This document shows, one piece after another, positions 1 to 7,706 of a stretch of 64,000 nt of DNA; position 1 is the first letter of the stretch, and the number at the start of each line of letters is the position of its first letter. The notes beneath the pieces are model-generated. The model was not told the DNA's origin. It ran no database searches and saw nothing but the letters and a program-made list of their open reading frames with translations. The position numbers were made by a program, and so were the translations under genes. The DNA is from an uncultured Vampirovibrio sp. Lineage in GTDB: Bacteria > Cyanobacteriota > Vampirovibrionia > Gastranaerophilales > Gastranaerophilaceae. The stretch covers positions 186,001-250,000 of the forward strand of contig CAJUAL010000001.1 in NCBI GenBank assembly GCA_910584405.1. Direction: 5' to 3'.

Positions 1-269
1 CCACAATAAGTAGCGCCTTTTAAATATTTACCTAATGTTTTGTAATATTGACCTGATAAATAATCTTCATTTTGCAGAGAAATCTCATCGGCTTCCATTT
101 GTCTGAATACCTGTTGAATTACAGAATAAGATTTTAAAAACTGAGTGCGTAATCTCGCAGCCTTGTTATTTTGGATAATTCCCGGAATTGTGATAGCTGC
201 AACCACTCCGATAATGCCTAAAGTAATTAAAACCTCAGCTAATGTATATGCGTATTTTATTTTATTCAT
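1..269 (-). CDS. Type IV prepilin-like protein, 3' end outside the window
   Basis: The gene reads leftwards and runs off the start of the window, so only about 89 residues are visible. After a short basic leader (MNKIKYA) comes the prepilin motif YTLAEVLITLGIIG with Glu at position +5 and a hydrophobic helix. The usual Gly before the cleavage site is Ala here. This is the type IV pilin/pseudopilin N-terminus, processed by prepilin peptidase and assembled into an envelope fibre. The AAGGATAAC upstream is a good ribosome binding site for the ATG at 269. It is divergent from an XRE regulator at 375. The role of the individual pilin is unknown. Confidence 0.85.
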   Translation of the reverse strand, partial: MNKIKYAYTLAEVLITLGIIGVVAAITIPGIIQNNKAARLRTQFLKSYSVIQQVFRQMEADEISLQNEDYLSGQYYKTLGKYLKGATYC

Positions 270-315
270 GTTATCCTTGTTGCAATTTGTTAATAAAATT
301 ATCGTACACTTGAAT

Positions 316-344
316 ATATTATAATGCAATTGAATATTTGTCAA
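316..344 (-). promoter_or_regulatory. Promoter of the pilin gene, TTGACA-N17-TAATAT
   Basis: On the minus strand TTGACA (344-339) is followed after exactly 17 bp by TAATAT (321-316). The -35 box read on the plus strand is TTGTCA, and lies 19 bp before the TATAAT of the divergent XRE gene, so the two promoters are back to back. TACACT and AGTGTA flank the region as an inverted repeat, a possible operator. Confidence 0.65.
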
Positions 345-374
345 TATAGTGTAAGCTCAAATTATAATAAAAGA

Positions 375-581
375 ATGATTATAATAAAGTTATACGACTT
401 GGTTTGGCGGCATAAAGTAAAAGGCTATCAAATAGCTGAAGCAACAGGATTAAGTACCGCAACTGTGTCTAAATTGATGCAGGGTGAAAATATTGATGTG
501 AAATTAAGTACGATTAATAAATTGTGCAAATTTTTTAATTGTGAGTTATCTGAAATTGTAGAATATGTACCTGATAAGTAA
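375..581 (+). CDS. Small XRE/Cro-family HTH regulator paired with a pilin gene
   Basis: A 68-residue protein made of little more than one helix-turn-helix. The core GYQIAEATGLSTATVSKLM is the recognition unit, followed by the LSTINKLCKFFNCELSEIV segment typical of single-domain Cro/C1-like regulators. I chose the ATG at 375 rather than the upstream one at 324 because a TATAAT (363-368) lies exactly 6 nt before it with no ribosome binding site, which predicts a leaderless mRNA. The protein then starts MIIIKLYDL like its paralogue at 43680. It probably regulates itself and the divergent pilin, which is an inference from position. Confidence 0.85.
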   Translation: MIIIKLYDLVWRHKVKGYQIAEATGLSTATVSKLMQGENIDVKLSTINKLCKFFNCELSEIVEYVPDK

Positions 582-614
582 AAGCGGTCGGAAGTGAAAC
601 TTCCGACCGCTTTT
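581..614. terminator. Bidirectional rho-independent terminator
   Basis: A 14-bp stem (581-594 with 600-613) with loop TGAAA is flanked by A and T runs. It lies between the convergent XRE gene and rpsR and overlaps the XRE stop codon. Confidence 0.85.
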
Positions 615-636
615 ATCTTGTAATGTTTTTTACTTA

Positions 637-864
637 TTAGTCAAAAACGTAGCTGATAATTGCAGCTTCTCTAGCTTTTTTAATTGCTTTAGCAATCATT
701 CTTTGGTGAGCTGCACAGTTTCCTGTGATTCTGCGAGGAATGATTTTTCCTGCTTCTGTCAAGTATCTTTTTAATTTTGCAGCGTCTTTGTAATCGATAG
801 ATTCTACTTTATCTGCGCAAAGACTGCAATTTTTACGTTTTTTCTTGTCTTCTTGTCTTGCCAT
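637..864 (-). CDS. rpsR: 30S ribosomal protein S18
   Basis: A 75-residue basic protein with the S18 signature KRYLTEAGKIIPRRITGNCA and the usual length. S18 binds with S6 in the platform of the small ribosomal subunit. It is the last gene of a minus-strand cluster rpsF-ssb-rpsR, the order found in most bacteria, which supports the assignment. The N-terminus carries a CSLC pair, as in zinc-binding type S18 proteins, although no further Cys pair is evident. Confidence 0.97.
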   Translation of the reverse strand: MARQEDKKKRKNCSLCADKVESIDYKDAAKLKRYLTEAGKIIPRRITGNCAAHQRMIAKAIKKAREAAIISYVFD

Positions 865-938
865 TGTTTTATTTTGCCTTTCTAGCCTATATTGTACTGT
901 TAATTTTTGTTTTATTGTACTCCGTCCGGCTTCGCTGC

Positions 939-1349
939 CTAGAACGGAACTTCTTCATCATCCATTAACACGTCTGTGTTAGCTTCAGGTGAAGATTCCA
1001 TTTCTCCGAATGTTAAAATGTCACCGTCTTCTGTTGAATTTGAGCCTGCTGATGAGCCGCCCATAAGTTCAATAGTTGCAGCTTCTATTTCAAACACTTT
1101 TTTCTCTGTTCCGTCATCCATTTTGCTTATGCCGTTTTGTAATCTGCCTTCAACCAATACTTTTTGGTTTTTAGAAAGAGATGAAACAACTTCTTCTAAA
1201 GCTTGGCGTTTAGAGATTACTCTAACTAAGGTTTCTTCTTGTGTTCCGACATTTAATACAAATGATGAAACAGCAACATTGTTCTGAGTGAACCCTGTTT
1301 TAGGTGTTTTATAAACTATTCCTGTTACTACTGCTTTTGCTAATGACAT
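939..1349 (-). CDS. ssb: Single-stranded DNA-binding protein
   Basis: A 136-residue protein with an N-terminal OB-fold (about residues 1-95) and an acidic, low-complexity tail ending DDEEVPF. That tail is the conserved SSB C-terminal tip that recruits PriA, RecQ and other replication and repair proteins; priA lies elsewhere in the window. The core is short and diverged from E. coli SSB but keeps VEGRLQNG and similar strand motifs. It sits between rpsF and rpsR, its standard place. Confidence 0.93.
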   Translation of the reverse strand: MSLAKAVVTGIVYKTPKTGFTQNNVAVSSFVLNVGTQEETLVRVISKRQALEEVVSSLSKNQKVLVEGRLQNGISKMDDGTEKKVFEIEAATIELMGGSSAGSNSTEDGDILTFGEMESSPEANTDVLMDDEEVPF

Positions 1350-1385
1350 TTTTAATTCCTTTTGTTTTAATTCGTATCTTTGATT

Positions 1386-1482
1386 TTGCTGTGCTCAGGT
1401 AAGTTGTTCATTTCGCTTCGCTGTCATTCACCCTAACCTTCGCACCTTACGGGACTACGCTGCGCTTCGCCCTACGCAAAAT
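1386..1482. repeat. GC-rich repeat-like insert between rpsF and ssb
   Basis: This spacer is much richer in G+C than its surroundings and has several short GCG/CGC-rich inverted motifs (GCGTAGGGCGAAGCGCAGCG on the minus strand). It contains no reading frame with a start. It looks like a dispersed palindromic element inserted in the ribosomal operon, but no second full copy was found in this window. Confidence 0.35.
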
Positions 1483-1485
1483 CCG

Positions 1486-1785
1486 CTACACAGAAGCTTT
1501 TTCTGCAACTTCCATAAACATTGTTCTTAGAACATTGTCGTTTAATCTTAATTGTCTTTTGAACTCAGCAACTTTATCTGCAGGTAATGATAAAACTGTA
1601 GTTGTGAAGAATCCGTCTCTGAAGTTTTGGATTTCATAAGCTAATTTTTTTCTGCCTGCTTTGTCTGTAGATGCTACGCTTCCGCCAAATTCTACGATAA
1701 TTGAGTTGATTTTTTCAATAGCTTTATCAACTTCTTCTGCATCAAGATTTGGTTTGAATATAGCTAATAATTCATAATTTTTCAT
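1486..1785 (-). CDS. rpsF: 30S ribosomal protein S6
   Basis: A 99-residue protein starting MKNYELLAIFKPNLD, the typical S6 opening, with the AGRKKLAYEIQNFRDGFF strand region and the LRLNDNVLRTMF segment. S6 pairs with S18 in the ribosome platform. It is the first gene of the rpsF-ssb-rpsR cluster and is preceded by a GGAGAA ribosome binding site. Confidence 0.97.
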   Translation of the reverse strand: MKNYELLAIFKPNLDAEEVDKAIEKINSIIVEFGGSVASTDKAGRKKLAYEIQNFRDGFFTTTVLSLPADKVAEFKRQLRLNDNVLRTMFMEVAEKASV

Positions 1786-1850
1786 TTAATTGTTCTCCTT
1801 TTACTATTTTTCTAGTGTATGCCTAAATCATACCATGAAAAAACAAATTT

Positions 1851-2690
1851 TTACAACATGTAGTCTGCTTCAAAGCTGTACTTTGCGGGTCCTATTAAGA
1901 ATATATCCTGATTCGGGTTTTCCTGAGTTCCGCTCCATTCAACGTATACAGAGCCTCCAAGCAGGTTAACTTTAACTTTTTGTTCTGTTAAGTTATTTAA
2001 AACTCCTGCGACAACACAAGCACAGGCTCCTGTTCCACAGGCTAAAGTTATTCCGCAGCCTCGTTCATATACTCGCATATCAATTTCGTTTCTTGTAATT
2101 ATTTTAACAAATTCTGTGTTGGTTTTTTCAGGGAAATACGGATGTATTTCTGCTTCCGGACCGTAATTTTGAGCTAAGTACATCGGGTCTTCGTCTGTGA
2201 AGATTACGCAATGCGGATTACCCATTGATACCGGTGTAATCTTGAATGTTTTATCTTTTAGCTGATAAGTTCTTTCACCTTTAAACGGAATTTTAGTTTC
2301 TTCCAGAATCGGTGTTCCCATATTAACTTTTACAGTTCCGTCTTCTTGAATTTCAGGTTTAATTATTCCTGCAAGTGTTTTTACGCTAAATTCCTTTTTA
2401 TTAACAAGTTTTTTGTCATAAACATATTTGGCAAAGCATCTCATACCGTTTCCGCACATTTGGGCGGTAGAGCCGTCTGAATTGTAAAAGTACCAGGCAA
2501 TATCTGTTTGACCGTTTGTTTTTGTGTCAGGAATAATCATTCCGTCAGCACCTATTCCAAAGTGTCTGTCGCATAATTTTACGGCAAGTTCTTCCATTGA
2601 AAGCCCTGTTTTCTCAAATTCCTCATATGCAAGAATTACAAAATCATTACCGCAGCCTTGCATTTTTGTTATTTTAATTGTTTCCATCAT
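1851..2690 (-). CDS. dapF: Diaminopimelate epimerase
   Basis: DapF converts LL- to meso-diaminopimelate for lysine and peptidoglycan synthesis. The 279-residue protein has both catalytic cysteine motifs: MCGNGMRC in the N-terminal half and LACGTGACAC in the C-terminal half. The opening KMQGCGNDFVIL is also diagnostic. Two adjacent ATG codons follow a GAGG ribosome binding site, and either could be the start. dapA of the same pathway lies at 58.8 kb but is not linked. Confidence 0.97.
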   Translation of the reverse strand: MMETIKITKMQGCGNDFVILAYEEFEKTGLSMEELAVKLCDRHFGIGADGMIIPDTKTNGQTDIAWYFYNSDGSTAQMCGNGMRCFAKYVYDKKLVNKKEFSVKTLAGIIKPEIQEDGTVKVNMGTPILEETKIPFKGERTYQLKDKTFKITPVSMGNPHCVIFTDEDPMYLAQNYGPEAEIHPYFPEKTNTEFVKIITRNEIDMRVYERGCGITLACGTGACACVVAGVLNNLTEQKVKVNLLGGSVYVEWSGTQENPNQDIFLIGPAKYSFEADYML

Positions 2691-2750
2691 AATAATTTAC
2701 CTCGTATTCTTGGTAAATTATATCCTAATCAAATCTCGGGTGCAATATTT

Positions 2751-3359
2751 CTAAGCTTTTAAGTCAAGCGGTTTGTTTACGTGATTTTTTGCTTCTTTGT
2801 TTTGGTAATATTGTTCTCTTGCTTCTTTTCCTAAAGGAATTTCAGCTCTATCAGCAATCCATTTACCCAGTTTTCCGCCTAATGTTGAAAATCCGATTGA
2901 ACCTGCGATAAAGACTAAACCTTTTATTATCGGTTTCCATTTACCTGTAATCGGTAATTTATCAAGGATTCCGACAAGATTTTTCTTCATCCAGCCTTCG
3001 GCAAGGAACATACCTGAAAGTGTTCCGCCTTCTGTAATAAGTGTTTTTGTACGGTCTTCTTTTTTAGCTAACAATACTTTTAATCCGCTTGAAGCCGTAA
3101 TAAGAGGGTTAACGTTGTTGCTTGCAAATTTAACTGCTTTTGATAATCCGTTAAATAGCGGATCTGCCTTGGCAACTTCACTGCAAGTGTTAATAATAGC
3201 TTGTGCAGGTTTTGCGATAGCTTTACCTGATTCGGCACCTGCTTTAACAGCATTTACAGCCTGTCCGACAAGCACAGGTATTCTGCCGGCATCACCATTA
3301 CTGACTTTCTGTCCGTTTCTGAAAACAAATCCGACTGTTGCTACATCGCTGAATGCCAT
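2751..3359 (-). CDS. Uncharacterised helical protein with a hydrophobic C-terminal half
   Basis: I do not recognise this 202-residue protein. The middle is Ala/Lys-rich helix (AVKAGAESGKAIAKPAQAI) and residues about 145-165 form a hydrophobic stretch (GLVFIAGSIGFSTLGG), so it may be membrane-associated. It resembles in style, though not clearly in sequence, the unknown proteins at 20888, 21571 and 36286. Its leader carries a TATATGTAGGTAAT stretch like one upstream of 26786. It is followed closely by dapF on the same strand. Confidence 0.7.
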   Translation of the reverse strand: MAFSDVATVGFVFRNGQKVSNGDAGRIPVLVGQAVNAVKAGAESGKAIAKPAQAIINTCSEVAKADPLFNGLSKAVKFASNNVNPLITASSGLKVLLAKKEDRTKTLITEGGTLSGMFLAEGWMKKNLVGILDKLPITGKWKPIIKGLVFIAGSIGFSTLGGKLGKWIADRAEIPLGKEAREQYYQNKEAKNHVNKPLDLKA

Positions 3360-3460
3360 AGAACACTATAACCTTTCACACTAATTACCTACATATAAAT
3401 AAAGTAATTTTTTATAGCATTTTTGCGCATGTTAATAAATTTGTTACATTTCTTAAAAAT

Positions 3461-4456
3461 CTATTTATTGCATACAGAGTCAGCGATTTGGGCTGCTGTA
3501 ATTTTTAAACAATCAAGGTTATCGCAAGTTGTTTGACGTCTTGCCCAAAGACAAGGTTTAAGCGGACAATTATCGTTTGCCATAATCGGTATAACTTTGT
3601 CACTACTTGGGATTAATGCTTTAACATCTGTTGGGCCGAATATTACGTAAGTTTTTACACCTAACGCAACTCCGACATGTAGCGGAGCAGAGTCAGAACA
3701 TAAAAATTTCTCAGATGATGAGATGAGTTCTGCTAAATCTTTCAGACTTTTGGTTGTTCCGTATAGGTTTTCAAAATTTTTTGTACGGACTGTTTTTAAA
3801 ATTGTTTCAATACATTCTTTATCATCAGGTCCGCCGACAAGCATTACTTTTTTGCCTTCCGAAACTAAAAGGTCGATTGTTTGTGCCCAGATTTCAGGTG
3901 TAATTGTTTTGATACATTTTTTTATTACGCTTAACTTACTTACACCCGGGTGAATAAGTACAGAATTTTGTATTTTTTCTCTTGTTTCAATATTAATTTC
4001 AGGAAGTTCGGTGTTTTTGTCGCTAATATTTCTAATAAGGTCATGATACATTTTGCATGCGTATTGGTTTTTATTAAGCGGCATGGCATGTGTTAAAAGT
4101 TTTTGGCTTAATTTACCTGTATCATAGCCGCAGCGAACTTTTATACCTGTTAAAAATAAAAGTATACTTATTAACTTATTTCCGCCAGAAGATACGACCA
4201 AATCATATTTACCAAGGCGGGCTTTGATAAGAAGTTTAAACATTTCAAGGTATTTGTTTTTACCCTTTACGTCAATTAAAAGCATGTCATCAATAATATC
4301 AGTAAGCGATTTTACCCCTTTGCTTCTCGGTTCAAGAGCAAGGGTTATATGTGCGTTCGGAAACTCTTTTTTTAATGATATCAATGTCGGTAAAAAGAAG
4401 ATTTCATCACCGATTCCGCCAAAATTTATTGTAAGTATTCTGTTAATCTTTTTCAT
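3461..4456 (-). CDS. Glycosyltransferase family 9 (heptosyltransferase-like)
   Basis: A 331-residue protein with the GT9 layout: the N-terminal INFGGIGDEIFFLPTLISLK motif, a central linker, and a C-terminal half with LVGGPDDKECIE and the donor-binding SDSAPLHVGVALGVKTYVIFGPTD. Family members transfer heptose or similar sugars from a nucleotide donor onto lipopolysaccharide core, so this points to a diderm envelope. The sugar is not known. The last 60 residues carry six Cys (CPLKPCLWARRQTTCDNLDC), unusual for the family and possibly metal-binding. A TATAAT lies exactly 6 nt before the ATG with no ribosome binding site, so the mRNA may be leaderless. Confidence 0.87.
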   Translation of the reverse strand: MKKINRILTINFGGIGDEIFFLPTLISLKKEFPNAHITLALEPRSKGVKSLTDIIDDMLLIDVKGKNKYLEMFKLLIKARLGKYDLVVSSGGNKLISILLFLTGIKVRCGYDTGKLSQKLLTHAMPLNKNQYACKMYHDLIRNISDKNTELPEINIETREKIQNSVLIHPGVSKLSVIKKCIKTITPEIWAQTIDLLVSEGKKVMLVGGPDDKECIETILKTVRTKNFENLYGTTKSLKDLAELISSSEKFLCSDSAPLHVGVALGVKTYVIFGPTDVKALIPSSDKVIPIMANDNCPLKPCLWARRQTTCDNLDCLKITAAQIADSVCNK

Positions 4457-4601
4457 GATTTTATTATACTAAAAAAATAACCCCACTACATGTATTAGAA
4501 AACCTTTAATGTTTTCATAAGGTTTTCATACTTTTAAATGATGTTTAAAAACCTGAATATTATAGAATAGAAATGTAATAACAAAGGAATTGGGTAGGTT
4601 A

Positions 4602-5426
4602 ATGGAACAAGGTTTTGACTTTTCTTCTTACAACAATATAAAACGAATGTCAGAGGATGAACTCACTACATTGTGGGGAAAATATCTTGCCGATAAAACC
4701 GACAAGCAATCAAGAGATACTCTTATTGTTCAATATATTTATCTTGTAAGATATGTTGTCGGACGTGTAAAAATGACATTACCTTCAACAATTTCTATTG
4801 AAGATATTGCAGGTTACGGGGTTGAGGGATTAATTAATGCTATTGAACGTTTTTCACCTCAGCATAATTCAAGGTTTGAAACTTACGCCCTAATCAGAGT
4901 CCGCGGTGCAATTATTGATAAAATTCGTTCGCAAGACTTTTTGCCTCGCAGTGTAAGAAAGAAAATTAAAGATGTTAAACAAGCATCAGAAATTTTGAAA
5001 CAACAATTAGGACGCACTCCTACAACATCTGAAATTGCTCAATATCTTGAAATGGAACCTGATAAGGTTGCGCAAATTTTATCAGAAGATGTCACAATGA
5101 CATCAATTTATGAAAAACGCGGAACATCTGAAGATAGTATGGAAATTATTGACACTATTGAGGATTCTAATAAGTTAACTCCGCAGGAACAACTTGAAGA
5201 AAAAAATGTAAAATCCGATTTGCAAAGAGCGCTGCAGCGTCTTCCTGAGCGCGAGCGTGTTTTAATGGTTCTTTATTATCAAGAAAACATGACAATGAAA
5301 GAAATCGGCGAAACTTTAAATATGTCAGAATCTCGTGTTTGTCAACTTCATGCGCAGGCAATTATGAAGTTGAAAAATATTTTCAGCGAAAACAGAACAT
5401 CACGTCTTCAACAAGCAATTGTTTAG
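4602..5426 (+). CDS. RNA polymerase sigma factor, FliA/WhiG family
   Basis: About 274 residues with sigma regions 2 (YIYLVRYVVGRVKMTLPSTI, then IEDIAGYGVEGLINAIERF), 3 (LPRSVRKKIKDVKQA) and 4 (LPERERVLMVLYYQENMTMK, then SESRVCQLHAQAI). The missing region 1 and the region 2 spelling match the sigma-28 FliA/WhiG/SigD group. No flagellar gene is nearby, so it probably serves another regulon such as surface or envelope genes. A TTG at 4590 is an alternative start; ATG 4602 is preceded by GGGTAGG. It is followed by a small membrane-protein gene on the same strand. Confidence 0.9.
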   Translation: MEQGFDFSSYNNIKRMSEDELTTLWGKYLADKTDKQSRDTLIVQYIYLVRYVVGRVKMTLPSTISIEDIAGYGVEGLINAIERFSPQHNSRFETYALIRVRGAIIDKIRSQDFLPRSVRKKIKDVKQASEILKQQLGRTPTTSEIAQYLEMEPDKVAQILSEDVTMTSIYEKRGTSEDSMEIIDTIEDSNKLTPQEQLEEKNVKSDLQRALQRLPERERVLMVLYYQENMTMKEIGETLNMSESRVCQLHAQAIMKLKNIFSENRTSRLQQAIV

Positions 5427-5458
5427 GTCGTGCGAGCATTATAAAAAAGGAGAAAAGT

Positions 5459-5827
5459 ATGGAAATGTTTTTGAGTTTATGGAAGTTAGATGAGCCGATA
5501 GGAAGATTAAAATTTTTACTTAATAATATTTTAATTGTTGTTATTATGATAGTTTTAACGGCACCGTTTTATGCAATTTTGGCTGCTCCTAACGGAACAA
5601 AAGGACCTTTGGCAATTATCTTAGGTTTGGTTTCTTTATATTTATCATTTATAAATATAGCTAAAAGATTTTGGGACTTAACAGGCAGAAAAATGCAGGG
5701 TGTTTGGTTCTCAGTCGGATATTTTGTTGCTATGATGATACCAATAATCAATGGTATTTTAGCTCTTGCCGCATTTATAACATTATTCTTTATCGCGGGA
5801 AGAGGTATAGATGAAGATGCAGAATAA
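5459..5827 (+). CDS. Small inner-membrane protein, DUF805-like
   Basis: A 122-residue protein with about four hydrophobic helices. The pattern of a basic AKRFWDLTGRK loop followed by two helices and a final AGRG resembles the DUF805 family of small membrane proteins, whose function is unknown. I use the ATG at 5459 because AAAAAAGGAGAAAAGT precedes it; the reading frame is open further upstream but overlaps the sigma gene. It lies 32 bp after the sigma factor, so co-transcription is likely. Confidence 0.6.
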   Translation: MEMFLSLWKLDEPIGRLKFLLNNILIVVIMIVLTAPFYAILAAPNGTKGPLAIILGLVSLYLSFINIAKRFWDLTGRKMQGVWFSVGYFVAMMIPIINGILALAAFITLFFIAGRGIDEDAE

Positions 5828-5847
5828 TGAATAATTATAGATTTTTA

Positions 5848-5877
5848 TCGGGCGCAGGGTTACAACCCTGCGCCCGA
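5848..5877. terminator. Strong hairpin between convergent genes
   Basis: A 13-bp GC-rich perfect stem (5848-5860 with 5865-5877) lies between the convergent genes ending at 5827 and 5860. It overlaps the last codons and stop of the OmpA-like gene. On the minus strand it is followed by ATAAAAAT. Confidence 0.7.
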
Positions 5878-6351
5878 TTCGTAATTTAGTATAACAAAAT
5901 CAATTCGTTGAGTTAATGTTTCCGGCATCATTGAGCCAAATCCAATTGCGCGAATTTTTTGCGGGCTGAGCTGGTGGACAGTAATTAAATATTCCGCTAT
6001 TTTTTGTGCACGTGCGATGGAGATTTCCCAGTTGGTGTAATCTTCATTGTTGTTTAGTTTTGCGTTACCTTCAATGACGCAGGGTTTATCTGTAAGTTTG
6101 ATAAATTCTCCGATTTGGTCAAGAAATTCTTTAGAGCTTTCTTTTATTTCATCGTCGTTTTGCTCAAAAAATATTGAGCTGTCTACGCTTAAAACTAATC
6201 CTCGCGGAACTTTTGTGTATGTGATGTATTTGTTAAAGTTTGACAGGCTTGCGGTTATATGATAGTCATATTCTGAGTATGAAGGCAAAAATATTCCCGA
6301 GAGGATTGAAAAACAAATAAAATATGTAACTGTTCTAATTTTATTTTTCAT
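5860..6351 (-). CDS. OmpA/MotB C-terminal domain protein, secreted
   Basis: A 163-residue protein with a signal peptide (about residues 1-26) followed directly by an OmpA-like domain. The domain has the opening strand RGLVLSVDSSIFFE and the helix NWEISIARAQKIAEYL, followed by KIRAIGFGS. Such domains bind peptidoglycan and anchor outer-membrane or periplasmic complexes to the wall. The usual acidic calcium-site residues are poorly kept, so binding is an inference. There is no beta-barrel or lipobox, so it may be a free periplasmic protein. The stop codon is inside a terminator hairpin. Confidence 0.82.
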   Translation of the reverse strand: MKNKIRTVTYFICFSILSGIFLPSYSEYDYHITASLSNFNKYITYTKVPRGLVLSVDSSIFFEQNDDEIKESSKEFLDQIGEFIKLTDKPCVIEGNAKLNNNEDYTNWEISIARAQKIAEYLITVHQLSPQKIRAIGFGSMMPETLTQRIDFVILNYESGAGL

Positions 6352-6412
6352 GAAACAATCCTCTCAACTTAAATATTGTTAAAGTTGAGGGAATTTTCCA
6401 TTAGCTGATAAG

Positions 6413-7627
6413 TTAAGGTTTGATAATTGAAAGCGTGTAATTGTCGTTAAAGTATTTTTGAGCGCATTCTAACAGGTCTTGAGTTGTAACATGCTGAATA
6501 TTTTCTTTAATTGTTTTTGCGTATTCAAAACCAAGTCCCATAATATCAAATTTAGCACAGGAATTAGCTTGCTGTGCGTTTGTTTCGTCCATAAACGCAA
6601 ACCTTCCGATAAGGTTATTTTTAGCATCTTCAAGCTCTTTTTCAGAAACAGGGATTGTTTTAATTTTAGTTATTTCTTCATCAAAGCCTTTTAAGCAGGT
6701 TTCTATATTTTTAGGCTCTGTTGCGATGTAAATCATAAAATTACCGACAAGTTTAAGTGTTTCGTAAGAGCTTCTGACAACGTATGCTAAGCCTTTTTTG
6801 TCGCGAAGTTCTAAGAATAATCTTGAAGATAATCCTGAAGAGCCTAAGATTATGTTTAGTAAAAGCATTGAGAAATAATCTTTTTCTCCGTAAGACGGTA
6901 CAAGCCAACCTTTCATAATATGAGCTTGATTTAAGTCTGCTTTATGGTTTTCAACTTTACGGGTTTCGTTCAGTACAGGTTTTTCTATTTGGAAGTTACC
7001 TTCTGTTGATTCAGGAAGTTTGCCTACCGTTGCTTCAACTAACGGTAAAACTTTTTCTTTATCAATTGAGCCCACAATCGCAATACTTTTTTTGCTGTTG
7101 TGCATAATGTAATCAAAAGCTTTTAATATATCGTCTTTAGTTATTGTGTCAATGGTTTCTAATGTTTTTTTCAATGAAATTCCGTAGTAATGGTCTTTGA
7201 AAATCGTGCTGCAATAAGCATCTAATGCAATCATTCTTGGAGAGTCTAATTGAGCAGGAATTTCAAATTTAAGCTTTGTACGTTCCTTTTCAAATTCTTC
7301 AAATGTAGAGTTCACCAAGACTTCATTTAATAATTCCATAGCTTTTTCAAAGTCTTCATTAAGACAGACAAATTTTAAACGTAAAAAATTAGGTGAAGTG
7401 TCTGCTGAAAAATCTATCGCGTATTTTTCAAACTCGTTAGCAAGTTCTTCTGAATTATAGTTTTTTGTTCCTTGTAAAAGCAGTCTTGACATAAGCGAAT
7501 AGACACCTTGTTTTACGTCGGGTTTGTTTATTGAAAGGTCTAAACAAACAGCAATACGAGGGGTGTCTGCGTTGTATTTATACATATATTCTACATTGTT
7601 ATTTAATTTTGAAATTTCTTTTGTCAT
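6413..7627 (-). CDS. M16 family peptidase homologue lacking the zinc site
   Basis: A 404-residue two-domain M16 (pitrilysin/processing peptidase) protein. Where the HxxEH zinc motif should be, the sequence reads GVYSLMSRLLLQGTK, so the catalytic His and Glu are absent. The C-terminal R/Y-type motif SSRLFLELRDKKGLAYVVRS is present. Bacterial M16B enzymes often work as an active plus an inactive subunit, and this looks like the inactive partner, but no active partner is adjacent. I chose ATG 7627 because GGAGAG lies 7 nt upstream; the more distal ATG at 7642 would include that site in the coding region. Confidence 0.88.
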   Translation of the reverse strand: MTKEISKLNNNVEYMYKYNADTPRIAVCLDLSINKPDVKQGVYSLMSRLLLQGTKNYNSEELANEFEKYAIDFSADTSPNFLRLKFVCLNEDFEKAMELLNEVLVNSTFEEFEKERTKLKFEIPAQLDSPRMIALDAYCSTIFKDHYYGISLKKTLETIDTITKDDILKAFDYIMHNSKKSIAIVGSIDKEKVLPLVEATVGKLPESTEGNFQIEKPVLNETRKVENHKADLNQAHIMKGWLVPSYGEKDYFSMLLLNIILGSSGLSSRLFLELRDKKGLAYVVRSSYETLKLVGNFMIYIATEPKNIETCLKGFDEEITKIKTIPVSEKELEDAKNNLIGRFAFMDETNAQQANSCAKFDIMGLGFEYAKTIKENIQHVTTQDLLECAQKYFNDNYTLSIIKP

Positions 7628-7706
7628 TTTTAAGCTCTCCATAAGCTAATATTATCATGATTTAACATAAAAGACAAATTATCACAGTTGTGCTATACTT
7701 AGCCGT

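Noticed and set aside
4602..5426. Flagellar role for the FliA-like sigma factor
   Set aside because: No flagellar gene occurs in the window and the family includes non-flagellar members, so only the family is claimed.
5339..5458. Longer start for the DUF805-like protein inside the sigma gene
   Set aside because: The ATG at 5459 has a strong ribosome binding site, while the longer form adds a non-conserved stretch overlapping sigma region 4.
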